From Pardosa pseudoannulata (taxonomy: Eukaryota; Arthropoda; Arachnida; Araneae; Lycosidae), in the NCBI GenBank assembly GCA_032207245.1, contig CM063498.1:57415670-57479669 (forward strand): a stretch of 64,000 nt of DNA, written 5' to 3'. Every line of letters begins with the position of its first letter. Position 1 is the first letter of the stretch. Of the stretch, positions 47,760 to 62,423 are shown piece after piece. The position numbers and the translations under genes are program-made. The notes beneath the pieces were generated by a model. It was not told the origin of the DNA and made no database searches. It saw nothing but the letters and a program-made list of their open reading frames with translations.

Positions 47760-48875
47760 TTAAAATGATCTAAAATTTTCAAGAGCACGTTTGTCCAGCA
47801 GTTTCTCCCCTTCTTTCAGTTCACCTGCGAACTCCTTGATTAAATCCCGAAAGTGAAGTGGTTCGATATTTTTGCATAACAGGTACAGCACAAACCAGTC
47901 GCCTAAATGTACTCTAGACATAACAAGGTGAAGATCCTTTTTATCCGTGACTCTTGTCCTGGAGCGCAAAACCAGAAAACGTGCTGCGGGCCACAAGATA
48001 ATCATAATTCTGTAAGCCAGGATGATTGCTGACAAAACCGCTAAAATGATAAACCAGAACCAGAGAAAGATGTAAATCTTCTCGTTCAGGATGTTCAAGG
48101 GAAGGATACACAAGGCATCGTGTCGCTGCACATCACCTGAGGATCCGTATCTGTGGAAAGTGCATTTAGTCATTCTGGGAAAGACCTTCACCATCGGATC
48201 ATTTCGGAACCCTTGGTCGAGATTCGTGAAGCGCAGGACTTCGACTCCGTACTTGCTGAACTCTCCTCCAAGAAAAGTATCTATTAAGTAAATCTGTCCG
48301 ATAACGTTTACGAAATTCAAGACTTCACAGAACGTGAAGCAGGCTATGTACATAGAATGATTGTACATGTGCGACTTTAGATATTCGATCAGTAGCTGCT
48401 TGCTTTCATCCCTGTCTTCCTGCTTTAACACGGGACAGTTGAGGCCAAGCACGAGGGTCTTGATTTTGCCTCCTTCCCAAGTTTTCCAGAGATATCTCGG
48501 TATGTAGAAAAATATCGCCTGCAGAAACAACACAAAACACACCCACTGGTAATAGGAGTGATATTTCTTAGCCTGACCAGGTGTGAATTTGTCGATGCCC
48601 GGATGCGGCACTTCAACTCCTACTTTCTTCTCCCAGGCATCAGGCAACGTGAAAGTCGTATGGATCCAGCAATAAGTTTCTATGACGTTTTCGGGGATGT
48701 CGTCGTTCTGTATGCAGTCTATGGGATCGCCGAAATACTGCCTGCAGGTGACTAGAATGCTGAAAGCAACCAGGACGATAACTGTGAACTTGTAATGGAG
48801 GCGGAAGATGTTATTGTCGATGCAAATTCCATCGATCTTCACGATTTCCTTTAGCGATTCGAACACGTCGAACAT
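47760..48875 (-). CDS. inx2-like: Innexin B, inx2-like gap-junction protein
   Basis: Single-exon gene for a 371-residue innexin starting at the ATG at 48875. The N-terminus MFDVFESLKEIVKIDGICID closely follows that of insect Innexin-2, as do VNVIGQIYLID and LNILNEKIYIFLWFWFIIL. Four membrane segments lie near 28-46, 112-130, 177-198 and 266-292; YYQWV is at 108-112; loop cysteines are at 54, 69, 238 and 256. It should form gap-junction channels or hemichannels in the plasma membrane, alone or with other innexins. It is on the same strand as innexin A and looks like its less diverged partner. Length is normal and nothing is broken. Its flanks interrupt a tandem repeat. Innexin identity is secure; Innexin-2 orthology is likely, not proven. 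Confidence 0.95.
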   Translation of the reverse strand: MFDVFESLKEIVKIDGICIDNNIFRLHYKFTVIVLVAFSILVTCRQYFGDPIDCIQNDDIPENVIETYCWIHTTFTLPDAWEKKVGVEVPHPGIDKFTPGQAKKYHSYYQWVCFVLFLQAIFFYIPRYLWKTWEGGKIKTLVLGLNCPVLKQEDRDESKQLLIEYLKSHMYNHSMYIACFTFCEVLNFVNVIGQIYLIDTFLGGEFSKYGVEVLRFTNLDQGFRNDPMVKVFPRMTKCTFHRYGSSGDVQRHDALCILPLNILNEKIYIFLWFWFIILAVLSAIILAYRIMIILWPAARFLVLRSRTRVTDKKDLHLVMSRVHLGDWFVLYLLCKNIEPLHFRDLIKEFAGELKEGEKLLDKRALENFRSF

Positions 48876-49626
48876 CTTGATTCCCCGTTAGTTTGGCCGC
48901 AACTAGAGTCAAAGTTTCTTAGACGCAGACGTCAGCTTGCTGGATTTCATCGAACAGACATGCTAGCATCGGCAGAGCGATACCGCATCGAAACAATGCA
49001 TGTGAAAGAGAGAAGTACCGAGGGAATATTTCACTTTCTACTTTTTTTTATTTTCCTTTCTTATGCAACGGCGGCAGGACATTAAATCATTTTTCGTACA
49101 TTTATGGCGCTGAGCACGGTCTGCGCTGATTCAATCGCGAGTGTAAGAGAGTTTACGCGAGTTGTCCTGTGCGGTGGATGCAGAGCAATGAATGACGATG
49201 GGGCAAACTGCGTGATCATCACTAAATGAATCTCATTAACACCCTTGCGTCTATCAAGCGCCAGCATATTTCTAGCCTTGATGTAGTGATTCGGAAAAAT
49301 CAGTCTTTCGCTATTTTATTTCCGCGATTGGCATACGGCCATTATTTTCGATACTTCGGCTACTTTTTTTTAGGGAAAATAACAAGCGATCTATTTCTTT
49401 TTGATATTTGTTTAAAAAATTTGTTTTGTGTTTTTTAAATACGAATATAAAAAGGATAAAAATAAATTTCATGATTTTTAATATAAGCACCATAAAATAG
49501 TTTAATGAAGTCTGTTTACAACAGTTAGAAAATATTGTAGGATGAATTAAAGTTTAATTAACGATATTTTCCCTGTTTCTACTAAACAACGGAACTGAAT
49601 TCTCTCATGCTTTCATTTTCAACTCT
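48876..49626. other. Upstream region of innexin B
   Basis: The first 350 bp upstream of the ATG are GC-richer than the surroundings, as expected for 5' untranslated and promoter DNA. I see no clear TATA box; start sites were not resolved. Short antisense frames here are not supported. Confidence 0.4.
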
Positions 49627-51441
49627 AAATTTAGTTTTATTAGTTCCAATACGCATTTTAGATTGATATTAAAACTTTTTTCGCCGTTTATATTTCACTT
49701 TTTTTGCCACATAAAAAATCAAGTTGAAATAACTGAGAAATTCTACTTCTTGAATGTACTAAGAATTTACTCAACAAATATTGTCTAATTAGAGGAGAAA
49801 AATACCTCTTTATGCAGTATTTAAGCATAAAAATATATTATAGTCTATTATTATCATTTCCAATTACCTTTCAAAACCATTTTAAAATAACAAATTTCAC
49901 ATTTTAACTGTCAAAAGACGTACTGAACAATACGGAATTATTCTTAAAAAATAAAATAGAATTAATTTATTTTAAAAACTAATGAAAATTGGTTCTAATT
50001 ACCTATGAAATTTATTGGGATAAATTTGTACAACTTTCAAGGATTACTATTGATGAAATATTAATATTGATATTTTTTATGATTAAATATAAGCAATTTT
50101 TCGCTTAAATGTAGCTAACGCTTATCATAATAAATGTAATACAAAAAAGTTAAGAAGGTATTAAACACACATTTCCATTTGCATCACCTATTTGAAATTT
50201 AGTTTTGGTAATTCCAATACTCAATTTAGATCGATATTAAAACTTTTTTCGCTGTTTATATTTCACTTTTTTTACCAAGTTAAAAAAATCAAGTTGAAAT
50301 AACTGAGAAATTCTACTTCTTGCATGTACTAAGAATTTACTCAACAAATATTGTCTAATTAGACGAGAAAAATACCTCTTTATGCAATAGTTATGCATAA
50401 AAATATATTATAGTCTATTATTATTATTTCCATTTGCCAACTAACTTTTAAAACCATTTTAAAATAACAAATTTCACATTTTAACTATTAAAAGACATAC
50501 TGAATAATATTGAAATATTCTTATAAAAATAAAATAGAATTAATTGATTTTAAAAACTAATAAAAATTGCTTCTAATTACCCATGAACTTTATTGGGATA
50601 AATTTGTACAACTTTCAAGGATTACTATTGATGAAAAATTAATATTTCTAAATTTTATGATTAAATATAGGCAATTTTTCGCTTAAATGTAACTAACGCT
50701 TATCATAATAAATGTAATACAAAAAGGTTAAGATGGTGTTCTACGCACATTAACCCTTTGTATCACCCATTTGAAATTTAGTTTTATTAGTTCCAATACT
50801 CAATTTTTTAGATCAATATTAGAACTTTTTTCGCTGTTTATATTTCACTTTATTTGCCCTATAAAAAATCAAGTTGGAATAACTGAGAAATTCTACTTTT
50901 TGCATGTACTAAGAATTTACTGTACAAATATTGTCTAATAAAGGAGAAAAATACCTCTTTATGCAATAGTTATGCTTAAAAATATATAATAGTCTATTAT
51001 TATTATTTCCAATTACCTTTCAAAACCATTTGAAAATAACAAATTTCACATTTTAACTGTCAAAAGACGTACTGAATAATACTGAATTATTCTTATAAAA
51101 ATAAAATAGAATTAATTTATTTTAAAAACTAATGAAAATTGGTTCTAATTACCTATGAACTTTACTGGGATAAATTTGTACAGCTTTCAAGGATTACTAC
51201 TGATGAAAAATTAATATTGATAAATTTTATGATTAAATATAGGCAATTTCTCGCTTAAATGTAACTAACGCTTATCAAAATAAAAGTAATACGAAAAAGT
51301 TAAGATGGTAATCAACATACATTTCCCTTTGCATCACCCATTTGAAATTTAGTTTTGGTAGTTTCAATACTCATTTTAGATCGATATTAAAACCTTTTTC
51401 GCTGTTTATATTTCAATTTTTTTGCCAAGTTAAAAAAATCA
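49627..51441. repeat. Tandem array of a 570-580-bp unit, just over three copies
   Basis: Landmark TAGTCTATTA lies at 49841, 50411 and 50990, spacings of 570 and 579 bp. Units are AT-rich and about 90% identical by eye, with no coding frame. A further partial unit lies on the other side of innexin B at 46583-46970. Confidence 0.95.
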
Positions 51442-51503
51442 AGCACATTTGTTGTCTATTTGTACGTTCTTTTATAACTCAAGATCCAAATAACCAATCA
51501 TAC

Positions 51504-52316
<813 letters not shown>

Positions 52317-52639
52317 AAAGCAATTGTTTTATGAATGTAAAACGTTTTCTGATATTTTGAGCAAAAGTCTATCTCTAATTTTTGTATTCTAATATTTGGT
52401 TCAAAAATCTCTTTTTAAAATAATTTAAAAAAAAATAAATCCCATAATTTTTTATGGAAAATTAGAGATCTCAATCTATACAGGAGAAAATATGTCAGAT
52501 GAAACGGTATGTTAAAGATTTTTTTCAAAAAATTTTACTTAAAAGTTAATTTTTGTTCATTTTTTTTATTTATCAATATCCATTTCCACCCTCATTGTCT
52601 TGCATGTATCAAAAAGTCGAGTATAGCGCATCAAACTAA

Positions 52640-52820
52640 GTCAAGTGCTGCTCTTCGAAACCGGAGTTTGCGGGTTCGAATACTGCTGGAAGCATGAATA
52701 TTTGTAGCCGTACGAAATCGGCTTTAAGGAGTAGGTCCCTGTCTCATTAACCCTCGTATGTAAAACAGTAGACCGTAGCCCGTAAGCCGTTTAAATAAAA
52801 TAAAACTAAACTAAATCAAA
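52640..52820 (+). mobile_element. tRNA-derived SINE copy 12
   Basis: Plus orientation, head partly lost; B-box region GGTTCGAATACTG, then GAAATCGGCTTTAAGGAGTA and an AAACTAAACTAAA tail. Confidence 0.8.
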
Positions 52821-52869
52821 TCCAATGCTTATTTTTCATACGAGGAAATAAAAATATTTTTCTTTGAAA

Positions 52870-52975
52870 TTGATTTCTGAGACTGTGTAAACGTCCATGC
52901 CAGCAGGAGAGTAGAACCCACGATCTTCGTTACGAAAGAGCAGCGCCCTACCCATTCGTCCATATTTGGCAACTA
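52870..52975 (-). mobile_element. tRNA-derived SINE copy 13, partial
   Basis: tRNA-like part only (CCATGCCAGCAGGAGAGTAG ... ACCCACGATCTTCGTTACG), opposite in orientation to copy 12. Confidence 0.7.
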
Positions 52976-53948
52976 TCTGTTGTATGAAGTAAGAATAAAT
53001 TATCAAAATCACCGAAAAAAATGGGATAGTTAATTAAACTCCGAAGCGTTATATCCCAGTTCATTCACTTTTCTTTGTTTAAAAAGATTTATTCGTATTT
53101 CTTTTATGAAACAACGATGAGACTTGCGGTCGTGACTTGCTGTTCGAATAAATAAAATATAGAGATCGGGAAAGAAAGGAATTTTCTGAAAGGAGACAAT
53201 GTCTCGATAAATGCTAATTGTTGCTGAAAAGTTATTTGTGAAGTTAATAACATTTTTCTCTAAAGCATATACAAAGAATATAAACCAGAATTTCATTATT
53301 ACATTTCAACTAGCTTTGTATATATCCAGATTATCTCGAACCCTTCTTCCAATGGAGATGTATTCATTAAATTGAAAAGGAAAAAAACTATAAAAGTAGC
53401 AACCTTAGTCTACTTGTTTAATTGAACCAAAAGAGTTATATAACCAATTGCATATAATAGCTGAATTTATTGTCTTGCAAATCTTTCTATTGACTACATT
53501 TATTTCATGAAACTTAGATTTGTCGTGAAAGTATTGTACCGTTTGAAGATTATCCTTTATTCCTAAGCTGATTATGTAAATTTTCAGTTTTTTTCTGAAG
53601 GCCGTGTTAAGTTTTGTTGTCGAAAGCTTTTAAATTCATTATCCAGAAATCTTCTCCTGTTACTCATTTTGTTTTAGAATTAAAAATATGAAGTGTTAGT
53701 ACTGAGAAAACCTTGTAAATTTATTTTTCGTAGAATGTCTGAATAAATAGAATACTAGAAAACCAAATTCTGGGGATTCTAGTTAGTCCCAGGGTTTGCA
53801 TAGACGATAGCAGTAGAAAAATGCTTTATTTGTTTGCCCTTAGAAACATTTTGCAATCATAGTTACGGTATAAATTGAATTTTTTAAACTAATGTTTTAA
53901 GCTGTAACATCTATTGTATTTTTTAACATGTTCAACACCTACTTATAT
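52976..53948. other. Anonymous AT-rich DNA
   Basis: No gene recognised; a short antisense frame at 53030-53296 has no motif. Confidence 0.5.
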
Positions 53949-53949
53949 A

Positions 53950-55008
53950 TCCCCTATATAATAATAGCCTAAGTTATCTGTCCGTCTGTCCTCGAATTTA
54001 TGAAGTGGTTGGACCTGGAATGAATACAGTCATCCATACTGGATTCTGGATGAATTAGGGTTAGAAAAATTCAAAGCTAATTCAAAAACGTTCGAAATCT
54101 ACCCCTTACCCTCTTTACAATCGTTTAATGCCATTATTTCAAGTCTTATTTTGCCAGGTCAAGAGCAGGCGAAGATTAAATTCATCAATTTATCACATTA
54201 TAAGTAGATGAAAATAACATTTTTTCTAGCATTATGACGTCATTCCTTTAACCATCTCATTTAATCATTTGTTATTTTAAATTGTTTAAATATAGTCTGC
54301 ATTATTTTCATACGTTTTATCACTGAAATTAGATAGTATATAAATAAATTTCTTTCAATTTGACTTAAATATTAGATTAGGTACACATGTGATAATTTAA
54401 AATTTAATCATCGATTATTTTTTGTTGCAAGGAAAATTTTATCACCGGTATAAGGCGATTTCACGCAGTAGGGCAAATTCTCAAATTATGACAATTCTGG
54501 CTTTAGTTTCAAACGGAAGGGCAGTTTGTCTATTGGCTGTTGTAAACCTGAAAATGAATGGGAAGGGCATTATAGTAGTTCGTGACGTTGCGACAAATTG
54601 CCTTATTAACAACAAATTCTTTTCATAAAAGTCTGAGTCTATTTCACGGACTAATAAATATCTAGCGTGTAAGTTATATATCTCTGAAAATTAAGAAGTT
54701 TGTTTTTTATACATAACCACACAGTCTGCAACCGATTAGCTAAATTTTGGACATCATTCATACATACTGCCAAATAATCACTGTCAATATTAAAACCTCT
54801 GCTGTCCATCCTATCACGTGCTATGACTAGATAAATTAAGGTTGGCAAATAACATGTGGTCAGTAAAGATAAACAAATTATAGAGCGTATACCAGATAAT
54901 TCTCAGCCAAAAAGCAAACCATTTTTTTACCCGCCTCATAGGGTTAATTTACAGTTCTGGAAAATTACAAATTTTAATGATACCGCCATATGATGGGCTG
55001 TATGCTAG
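53950..55008 (+). mobile_element. Non-autonomous Helitron, long copy
   Basis: Starts TCCCCTATATAATAATAGCC after an A and ends CTAG before a T (55005-55008), with an imperfect hairpin CCGCCATATGATGGG just before. It shares both ends with 15502-16151 but holds about 460 bp (roughly 54433-54894) that the short copy lacks. That extra part has no recognisable Rep or helicase motif; a 68-codon frame in it (54422-54628) is unremarkable. Confidence 0.85.
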
Positions 55009-55337
55009 TTTTACAACTATTTATTGGTGCAATTTCTCATTTCTTAATTAAGAATGCATAAAGCGACTCAAAATACTGAATCATTTTAAACTTGTCATAT
55101 CGTTCTTTTATCTAAAAATAGGCACTTTTCTCACATGCCCTCTCATTTTGAGAAACTGCACACTCATTCCCAATCACCAAAAAATTTTAAATTTTAAGTA
55201 AAGATCTCGGAAAGCTCGGAAAGATATATTAATTCCTGGCGTCTTTTTTAGGGTCATGTAAAAAACAGTTCGTAGAATTTTTATGTTTTATCCAAACAAT
55301 TTTTCCTTTATATAAGGAAGAAAAATGGCAATAGTAT
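55009..55337. other. Anonymous DNA between Helitron and array
   Basis: No feature recognised. Confidence 0.5.
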
Positions 55338-57115
55338 AAACAGTCTCCCAAATTTTCGAGCATCAGCTATTATTCATAATTCTTTCATTTGGTTCAACAT
55401 TTTTTTTATTTTTTAAGCCTAGCTCAAAAATTTATTTTATTTATTTATTTAAACAATCTCCCAAATTTTCGAGTATCGGCTATTTTTCCTAGGTTTTTCA
55501 TTTGGTTCAACATTTTTTTATTTCTTTAGTCTAGCCCAAAAATTTATTTATTTTTATTTATTTAATTTTATTTATTTAAACAATCTCCCAAATTTTCGAG
55601 TATCGGCTATTATTCATAGGTTTTTCATTTGGTTCAACATTTTTTTATTTCTTAAGCCTAGCCCAAAAATTTATTTATTTTTATTTATTTAATTTTATTT
55701 ATTTAAACAATCTCCCAAATTTTCGAGTATCGGCTATTATTCATAGGTTTTTCATTTGGTTCAACATTTTTTTATTTCTTAAGTCTAGCCAAATTTATTT
55801 ATTTTTCTTTATTTAATTTTATTTATTTAAACAATCTCCCAAATTTTCGAGTATCGGCTATTATTCATAGGTTTTTCATTTGGTTCAACATTTTTTTATT
55901 TCTTAAGCCTAGCCCAAAAATTTATTTATTTTTATTTATTTAATTTTATTTATTTAAACAATCTCCCAAATTTTCGAGTATCGGCTATTATTCATAGGTT
56001 TTTCATTTGGTTCAACATTTTTTTATTTCTTAAGCCTAGCCCAAAAATTTATTTATTTTTATTTATTTAATTTTATTTATTTAAACAATCTCCCAAATTT
56101 TCGAGTATCGGCTATTATTCATAGGTTTTTCATTTGGTTCAACATTTTTTTATTTTTAAGCCTAGCCCAAAAATTTATTTATTTTTTTATATTTATTTAT
56201 TTATTTAAACAATCTCCCAAATTTTCGAGTATCGGCTATTATTCCTAGGTTTTTCATTTGGTTCAACATTTTTTTATTTCTTAAGCCTAGCCCAAAAATT
56301 TATTTATTTTTATTTATTTAATTTTATTTATTTAAACAATCTCCCAAATTTTCGAGTATCGGCTATTATTCATAGTTTTTTCATTTCCTTCAACATTTTT
56401 TTTAAGCCTAGCACAAAAATTTATTTATTTTTATTTATTTATTTATTTATTTAAACAATCTCCCAAATTTCCGAGTATCGGCTATTATTCATAGGTTTTT
56501 CATTTGGTTCAACATTTTTTTATTTTTTAAGCCTAGCCCAAAAATTTATTTATTTTTATTTATTTAATTTTATTTATTTAAACAACATCCCAAATCAGTA
56601 TGGGCTATTATTCATAGGTTTTTCATTTGGCAACATTTTTTTTTATTTCTTAAGGCTACCCAAAAATTATTTATTTTATTATTTAATTTTATTTATTTAA
56701 ATAATCTCCCAAATTTTGAGTATCGGCTATTATCATAGGTTTTTCATTTTTCAACTTTTTTTATTTCAAAGGCCGTAAAAATATTTATAAATAATATTAT
56801 AAAAATCTTTTTATATGGCTATTATTCATAGGTTCATTTGGAACACTATTTTTTAACTACCAAAAATTTTAATAATTATTTATTTATTTAAATTTAAAAA
56901 TTTAATAATATATTTATTTAAAACAATCTCCCAAAATTTTCAGTAGGCTATTATTTAGGTTTTTCATTTGGTTCAACATTTTTTTTATTTCTTAAGTAGA
57001 AAAAATTTATTTATTTTTAATTAATTTTATTTATTTAAACAATCTAAATTTAGTATCGTATTATTCATAGGTTTTTCATTTGGTTCAACATTTTCTTTAT
57101 AATAGCCAAAAATAT
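55338..57115. repeat. 127-bp tandem array, about fourteen copies
   Basis: The start of the unit, CAATCTCCCAAATTTTCGAG, recurs at 55454, 55581, 55708, 55832, 55959, 56086, 56210, 56337, 56456 and 56583, mostly 127 bp apart. To about 56580 the units are nearly identical. Later units are irregular, mainly because short blocks of bases are missing. Confidence 0.95.
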
Positions 57116-57574
57116 TTTATTTTTTATTTATTATTTATTTATTTATTTTAAAATATATATAGAGTACATATGGTAAATTTTTGTACTTTTATATGGTTAC
57201 AATAAAAAGGCAGAAGTTTTTATTTCTCTAAATGACGCACTATGATTTAAAATATATCTTTGATATTAATCAATTTACTTTTTCTCTTTGTTTTTAAAGT
57301 TGGTAATAAATATTCTTCAAAATATATTAGATAAAAATATTAGGACTGACAGTAATATGCTATGCGTGCCATATCACGTCACACATTAAATTATTTTTAT
57401 TCCTTCATTTACTAAAACAAAAAATACATCATTAGACTATAGATTAAATTAAAAATACAATTTTCATTTATATTTATCAGAATAACATTTTCGTATCATA
57501 ATCAACTCATTTTTTTTAAGTAATATTTTTTATAACAGAAGCCCAAAATAAATAGTTTATGATAATTTAGTTTG

Positions 57575-58335
57575 GTTTTATAATATAATAATAGCCAATC
57601 TGTTTTGTTGAATTTATGAAGATATAATGGATAACTCATATTGTTCTTGATAAGTTATTACAAAATTAGCGAGTAAAGTTTATCTTTTTTTCCTAAATAT
57701 CACTATTTAAAAATAAATTGGTATTATAATATTGTAACATATGTCGTAAAACGTTCGAAATAAGTCGATTATTTAATGTCATTATTCAATATCTCCTTAA
57801 GAGAAATTAAATTTATCAATTTACATAAATAGGTAAAAATGACATTTTTTTTCTAGAATTATGACGTAATTCCTTTAACAAATTAATCAATAAATTATTT
57901 TCGTCTGCATTTAAGGTATTACAATAGATATTATAATTTTCTTTTATATTTGTCTTAAATAATAGATTATACATATTTGATATAATTTAATTCGATTATT
58001 TTTTGTTGCAATGAAAATTTTATCACTTATTAACAACAAAGTTAGAATCTATTTCTGACTAATGACTAGTGTTAAGTTATATATCTTGAAAATTAAGAAG
58101 TTTGTAATTTGTGTGTTTTTTTTATAATAAAAAACGGTTTGATATAATAGCTAAATGGACATAATTCATATAAAATAAATAATCACTGTGACATTAAATG
58201 CTGTCCATCCTATCACAAATAAATTAAAGGTAATTAACATGCGGTCAGTAAAGATAACAAATTATTAAGCGTGTACCAGATAATTTCAGCAAAAAAACCA
58301 TTTTTTTACCTGCCATTTAAGGTACTTTACAATTT
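57575..58335 (+). mobile_element. Damaged Helitron-like copy
   Basis: The order of landmarks matches the long Helitron at 53950: TATAATAATAGCC, ATTATGACGTAATTCCTTTA, GATTATTTTTTGTTGCAA, ATATCTTGAAAATTAAGAAG, ACCAGATAATTTCAGC and TTTTTTTACCTGCC. Compared with that copy it lacks many short blocks, often the ones with G or C. The 3' CTAG end is not identifiable. Confidence 0.7.
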
Positions 58336-61300
58336 GTTATAATTTTCTTTTATATATACTTAAATAATAGATTAGATACATATGGATAATTTAAATAAAT
58401 CATCGATTATTTTTTGTTGCAATGAAAATTTATCCCTAGTATTAACGACAAATGTCTACCTTCAGGGTGTAGTGGAAAGATAGTTTCATTCCTTTACTTC
58501 CATTAATATATTGTGGCAAAAAAAATGGGAAGATTAATGATAATTTTCCACATAGTTAAGACTGTGAATTATCTTTCTAAATATACAAGTGATTCTAAAC
58601 TGCAAAAGTATCAGTTTAAAGGATATTAAGAATATGAGATAATTAATTTGTAAAAAATAATCTCAGAAATTAAAAATGTATAATTTAATGTACATAAAAA
58701 TGACAAATGGAAATAAAAAAAACTTTTTTCTCAAAATATCCAACAAAACACAGATGTCTAATTTTTTTTTATCATTTTTACAAATATTATAAGATTCAGC
58801 AATATGTTTTATTTTCTATGAAAGTTTTCACAAAATAAAACATAATATTTAATAAAAAAATTCATTTAAAAAAAATTTATTTTATTAAATTAAATTAGAC
58901 TAGTTGTTATTTAAAGGTATAAAATAATTTTAAAATTGTTATGCATTTTTTACGTATTATTATATTATTTAATGTAGTCTAAAACATAAAATTGAAAAAA
59001 ATGCAAAATTCTGAATATCAAATTATATGGAAAATTTTATTACATAATTGGTAATTAGAAGTATTTTTTTATTTTTCTATGCAGTTTTCATAATGTGTAT
59101 TTTTAGTATTAAACCAATATTAATAATAATTTTTATAATGTCTTTCTATTAAATAAAAAATAAAATATATATAGTAAAAAAAATTTTTTTAAATGAAAAA
59201 AAAATACATTTTTTACATTTAAGAAAAATCATATATAAAAATTTAATGACATATTAAAATATATACATATTTTTTTTCATAAAAAAAAAGTGTTTAAAAT
59301 GTATAACACAAAAATAATACAAGATTTATTAAAATTTCAACTATAACAAAAATGTATTAATTTATAAAATGTTAATTTTACATAGAATACATAAATTGTT
59401 TAACAACACTGTAACGAAAATTTTTTTTTAAAGTATAATGATAAAATATTGGTCTACCAGTATTAAAAAAATGCTTATTTTCTGTAAAAAAGCATTTACT
59501 TATAGAAAATTAAAAATTTTATGATCTTTCATATATGTTTCTAAACGAAAAAAACATTGCTAGAGAAATGAAAATGATTTTTTAATAACAATGTTATCTA
59601 TTTATTATGATTTTTGATTCTAAATATTCGTCTAAATGTCACTAAAATTTTAAAACACACATAAACAAAATTTTTGAATAAATATCACTTAAAAAAAAAA
59701 GTAAAAAATATTCTCACGTTTACAATACAAAGAATAATTTTTATTAAATTTTTATAAATGAATTAAAGTGATTTTTAAAAGAAATCTAAACAATAATGAA
59801 AAGAAAATAATAAACATAATTTGGCACACAAATTTAAAGTTTATATTTTTGTACAAAGTGATTCAGAAATTTTTTGGCTTAAGTCGGCTCTAAATATCCA
59901 TAAAGAATAATATTTTATTTAATAAAAAATTTATTAAGAAAAAAATATTTTGTGATAAATTAAAATTCTTTTATAACAACAGTATAATTTTTTGTTTAAG
60001 GTAAAATGATAGGTAATAAAAATTTTATCGTTGCAAAAATACGTACGAAAATAGTTTAATTTTTATTAGTTTTCGTAAACGTCAAAAAACATTTTATGTA
60101 AATTGTTGTAATGCATTCCTCTAGTGTGATACAAAACCACAACAATCGCGCATACTTACAAAGTATTATGCAAATGTATACGAATATTGCAGTGTAAAGT
60201 TTTATCTATGTAAATTGTCTTGTCGTGTTATTAAAAAGTTGTATTTTCCAATCAAGCTGAATCTTACAGCAATTTTGCGATTTTATAATGCTATATCACG
60301 CTTGCAATTAAATATTTCGAATAAAAAGTGAAAATAATGCAGATAATGACCAAAAGTGACTAAACATTGAAAAAAAAAAATTTTTTTTCTCCTCGTTACA
60401 GATGTATTATAAGTTTTTCTATTATTTCAAAACTCAAATCAATTATTCATGCAAGACATGATTTTATAATACAAAAAAGTAGATTTTGTTTAAACACAAC
60501 TCACATTTGCTTTTTTTAAGAAAATCTATATAGATTTGAATAACATACAATTCATTAATTTTATAATCTCAATTTTCTGCATATATTAATATGTTTTAAT
60601 ATACATACTATATTAGAATATCTAACATAAAACTGGATAAAAAGAAAAAGGAATGTGTGTTTATAAATTACAATGTATTAAATATTTCATACAATGTAGA
60701 TTTAAACTTCTTACGATTTTAAAATATAAATAACATATATACATTTAATATAATAAGAAAAAAAAGATTATAAGCATATTTTTGGTCTTTTATTAAATAT
60801 TATGTTTTAACAGTTTTCTGTCAACAACAACAATATATTTTTGCTATAACATAAAAAATACTGCTATTATAAAAATATTTAAAATATAAATTTAAAAAAA
60901 AATGATAAATTAAAAATAACAAATTGCAATGTATATATTTGCGTTACAAAATTTGTAATCATGTTCATAAATCTATTTTAATGTTAAAGTTTTCTTATTT
61001 TAATATTATAATTGAAAATTAAAAACAAACAACATAGAATTATATATTTCAAAGGAGATGAAAGATTGTTATTTATAAATATATTATATAAAATTTATTA
61101 TATTGTACTATATTTATAATAAAATTTATAAACAAGCAATATTATTTTTTTTTTACATATGTTGTAATGATATTTGGCTCTTTCTATATTTACATTTTTA
61201 CTATATAAAAAAAGAATCTAATAAATATTAACAAATATGTTTTTACAAAATATATTGTGTTCTTAAACTTATATAACATATATAATCCTCTTTTATTAAT

Positions 61301-62391
61301 ATAAAAATATATGATATAAATATTATATATATATTATTGTCTAAATATATATATATTATTTTTATATATATAAATTATATATATATATTATATATACAAA
61401 TATATATATACATATATTATACAAATATTATTGTTTTCATATATATTTTATAAAAATAACATATATATAAAAAATTATATTATCGTTTTATAACATAATA
61501 AATACATTATATAAACATATATATATTATACAATACAACATATATAAATAAAATAAACATATATATATTATTAAACATACATATATATATAAAACATATA
61601 CATATATTTATATATAAATACATATACATATTATATAAATTATAAATATATACATATAATATATAAATATATATAACATAAATATAATAAATATATTATA
61701 TACATATATATATATTTATAAAATATATACATATTAAACAAATATATGCATAAAAATTAATATATTATTTGCATATAATATAAATTTGTATATATTCGTA
61801 TAGTAAATATATACATTTATATTTGTAATGTAAAAATTAACAAGAATTAAATTTACAATTAGTTCTTATGTAAAAATGTTATAATTGTACATAGAAAAAA
61901 GTCACTAAATCTAAATTTATACGAATTATTTAACATTTTAAATAATATAAAACAAGAATAATAATGATATATTTTAAAGGATACGTATAATATATGAAAA
62001 ATAAAATATTTTACCTTTATTATGTGATAAAAATAAAATTACATACTTTGAAAAGATATCTGCGCTTTAAACAATACATAATGAACAATAGTCACATTGA
62101 TAAAATTATTGCTTCTTTTATTTAGTATGATGCATAAATAAAAATAATATTTTGCGTTAAAAAAAATGCTATATAATCATTAAATTCAAAAAAAAAAATA
62201 TTCTATTTTTTCATTCTGTATATACCTAATAATTTAAATTTTATCAGTTATGGTTTATGTTTATATACAGACAGATTATTTTATATTTTTATTTATATAT
62301 AAATATATATATATATATTTTATTATATATATAAAATATATATAATATAATCTATACATATATATATTTATATATAATATAAATATATACA

Positions 62392-62423
<32 letters not shown>

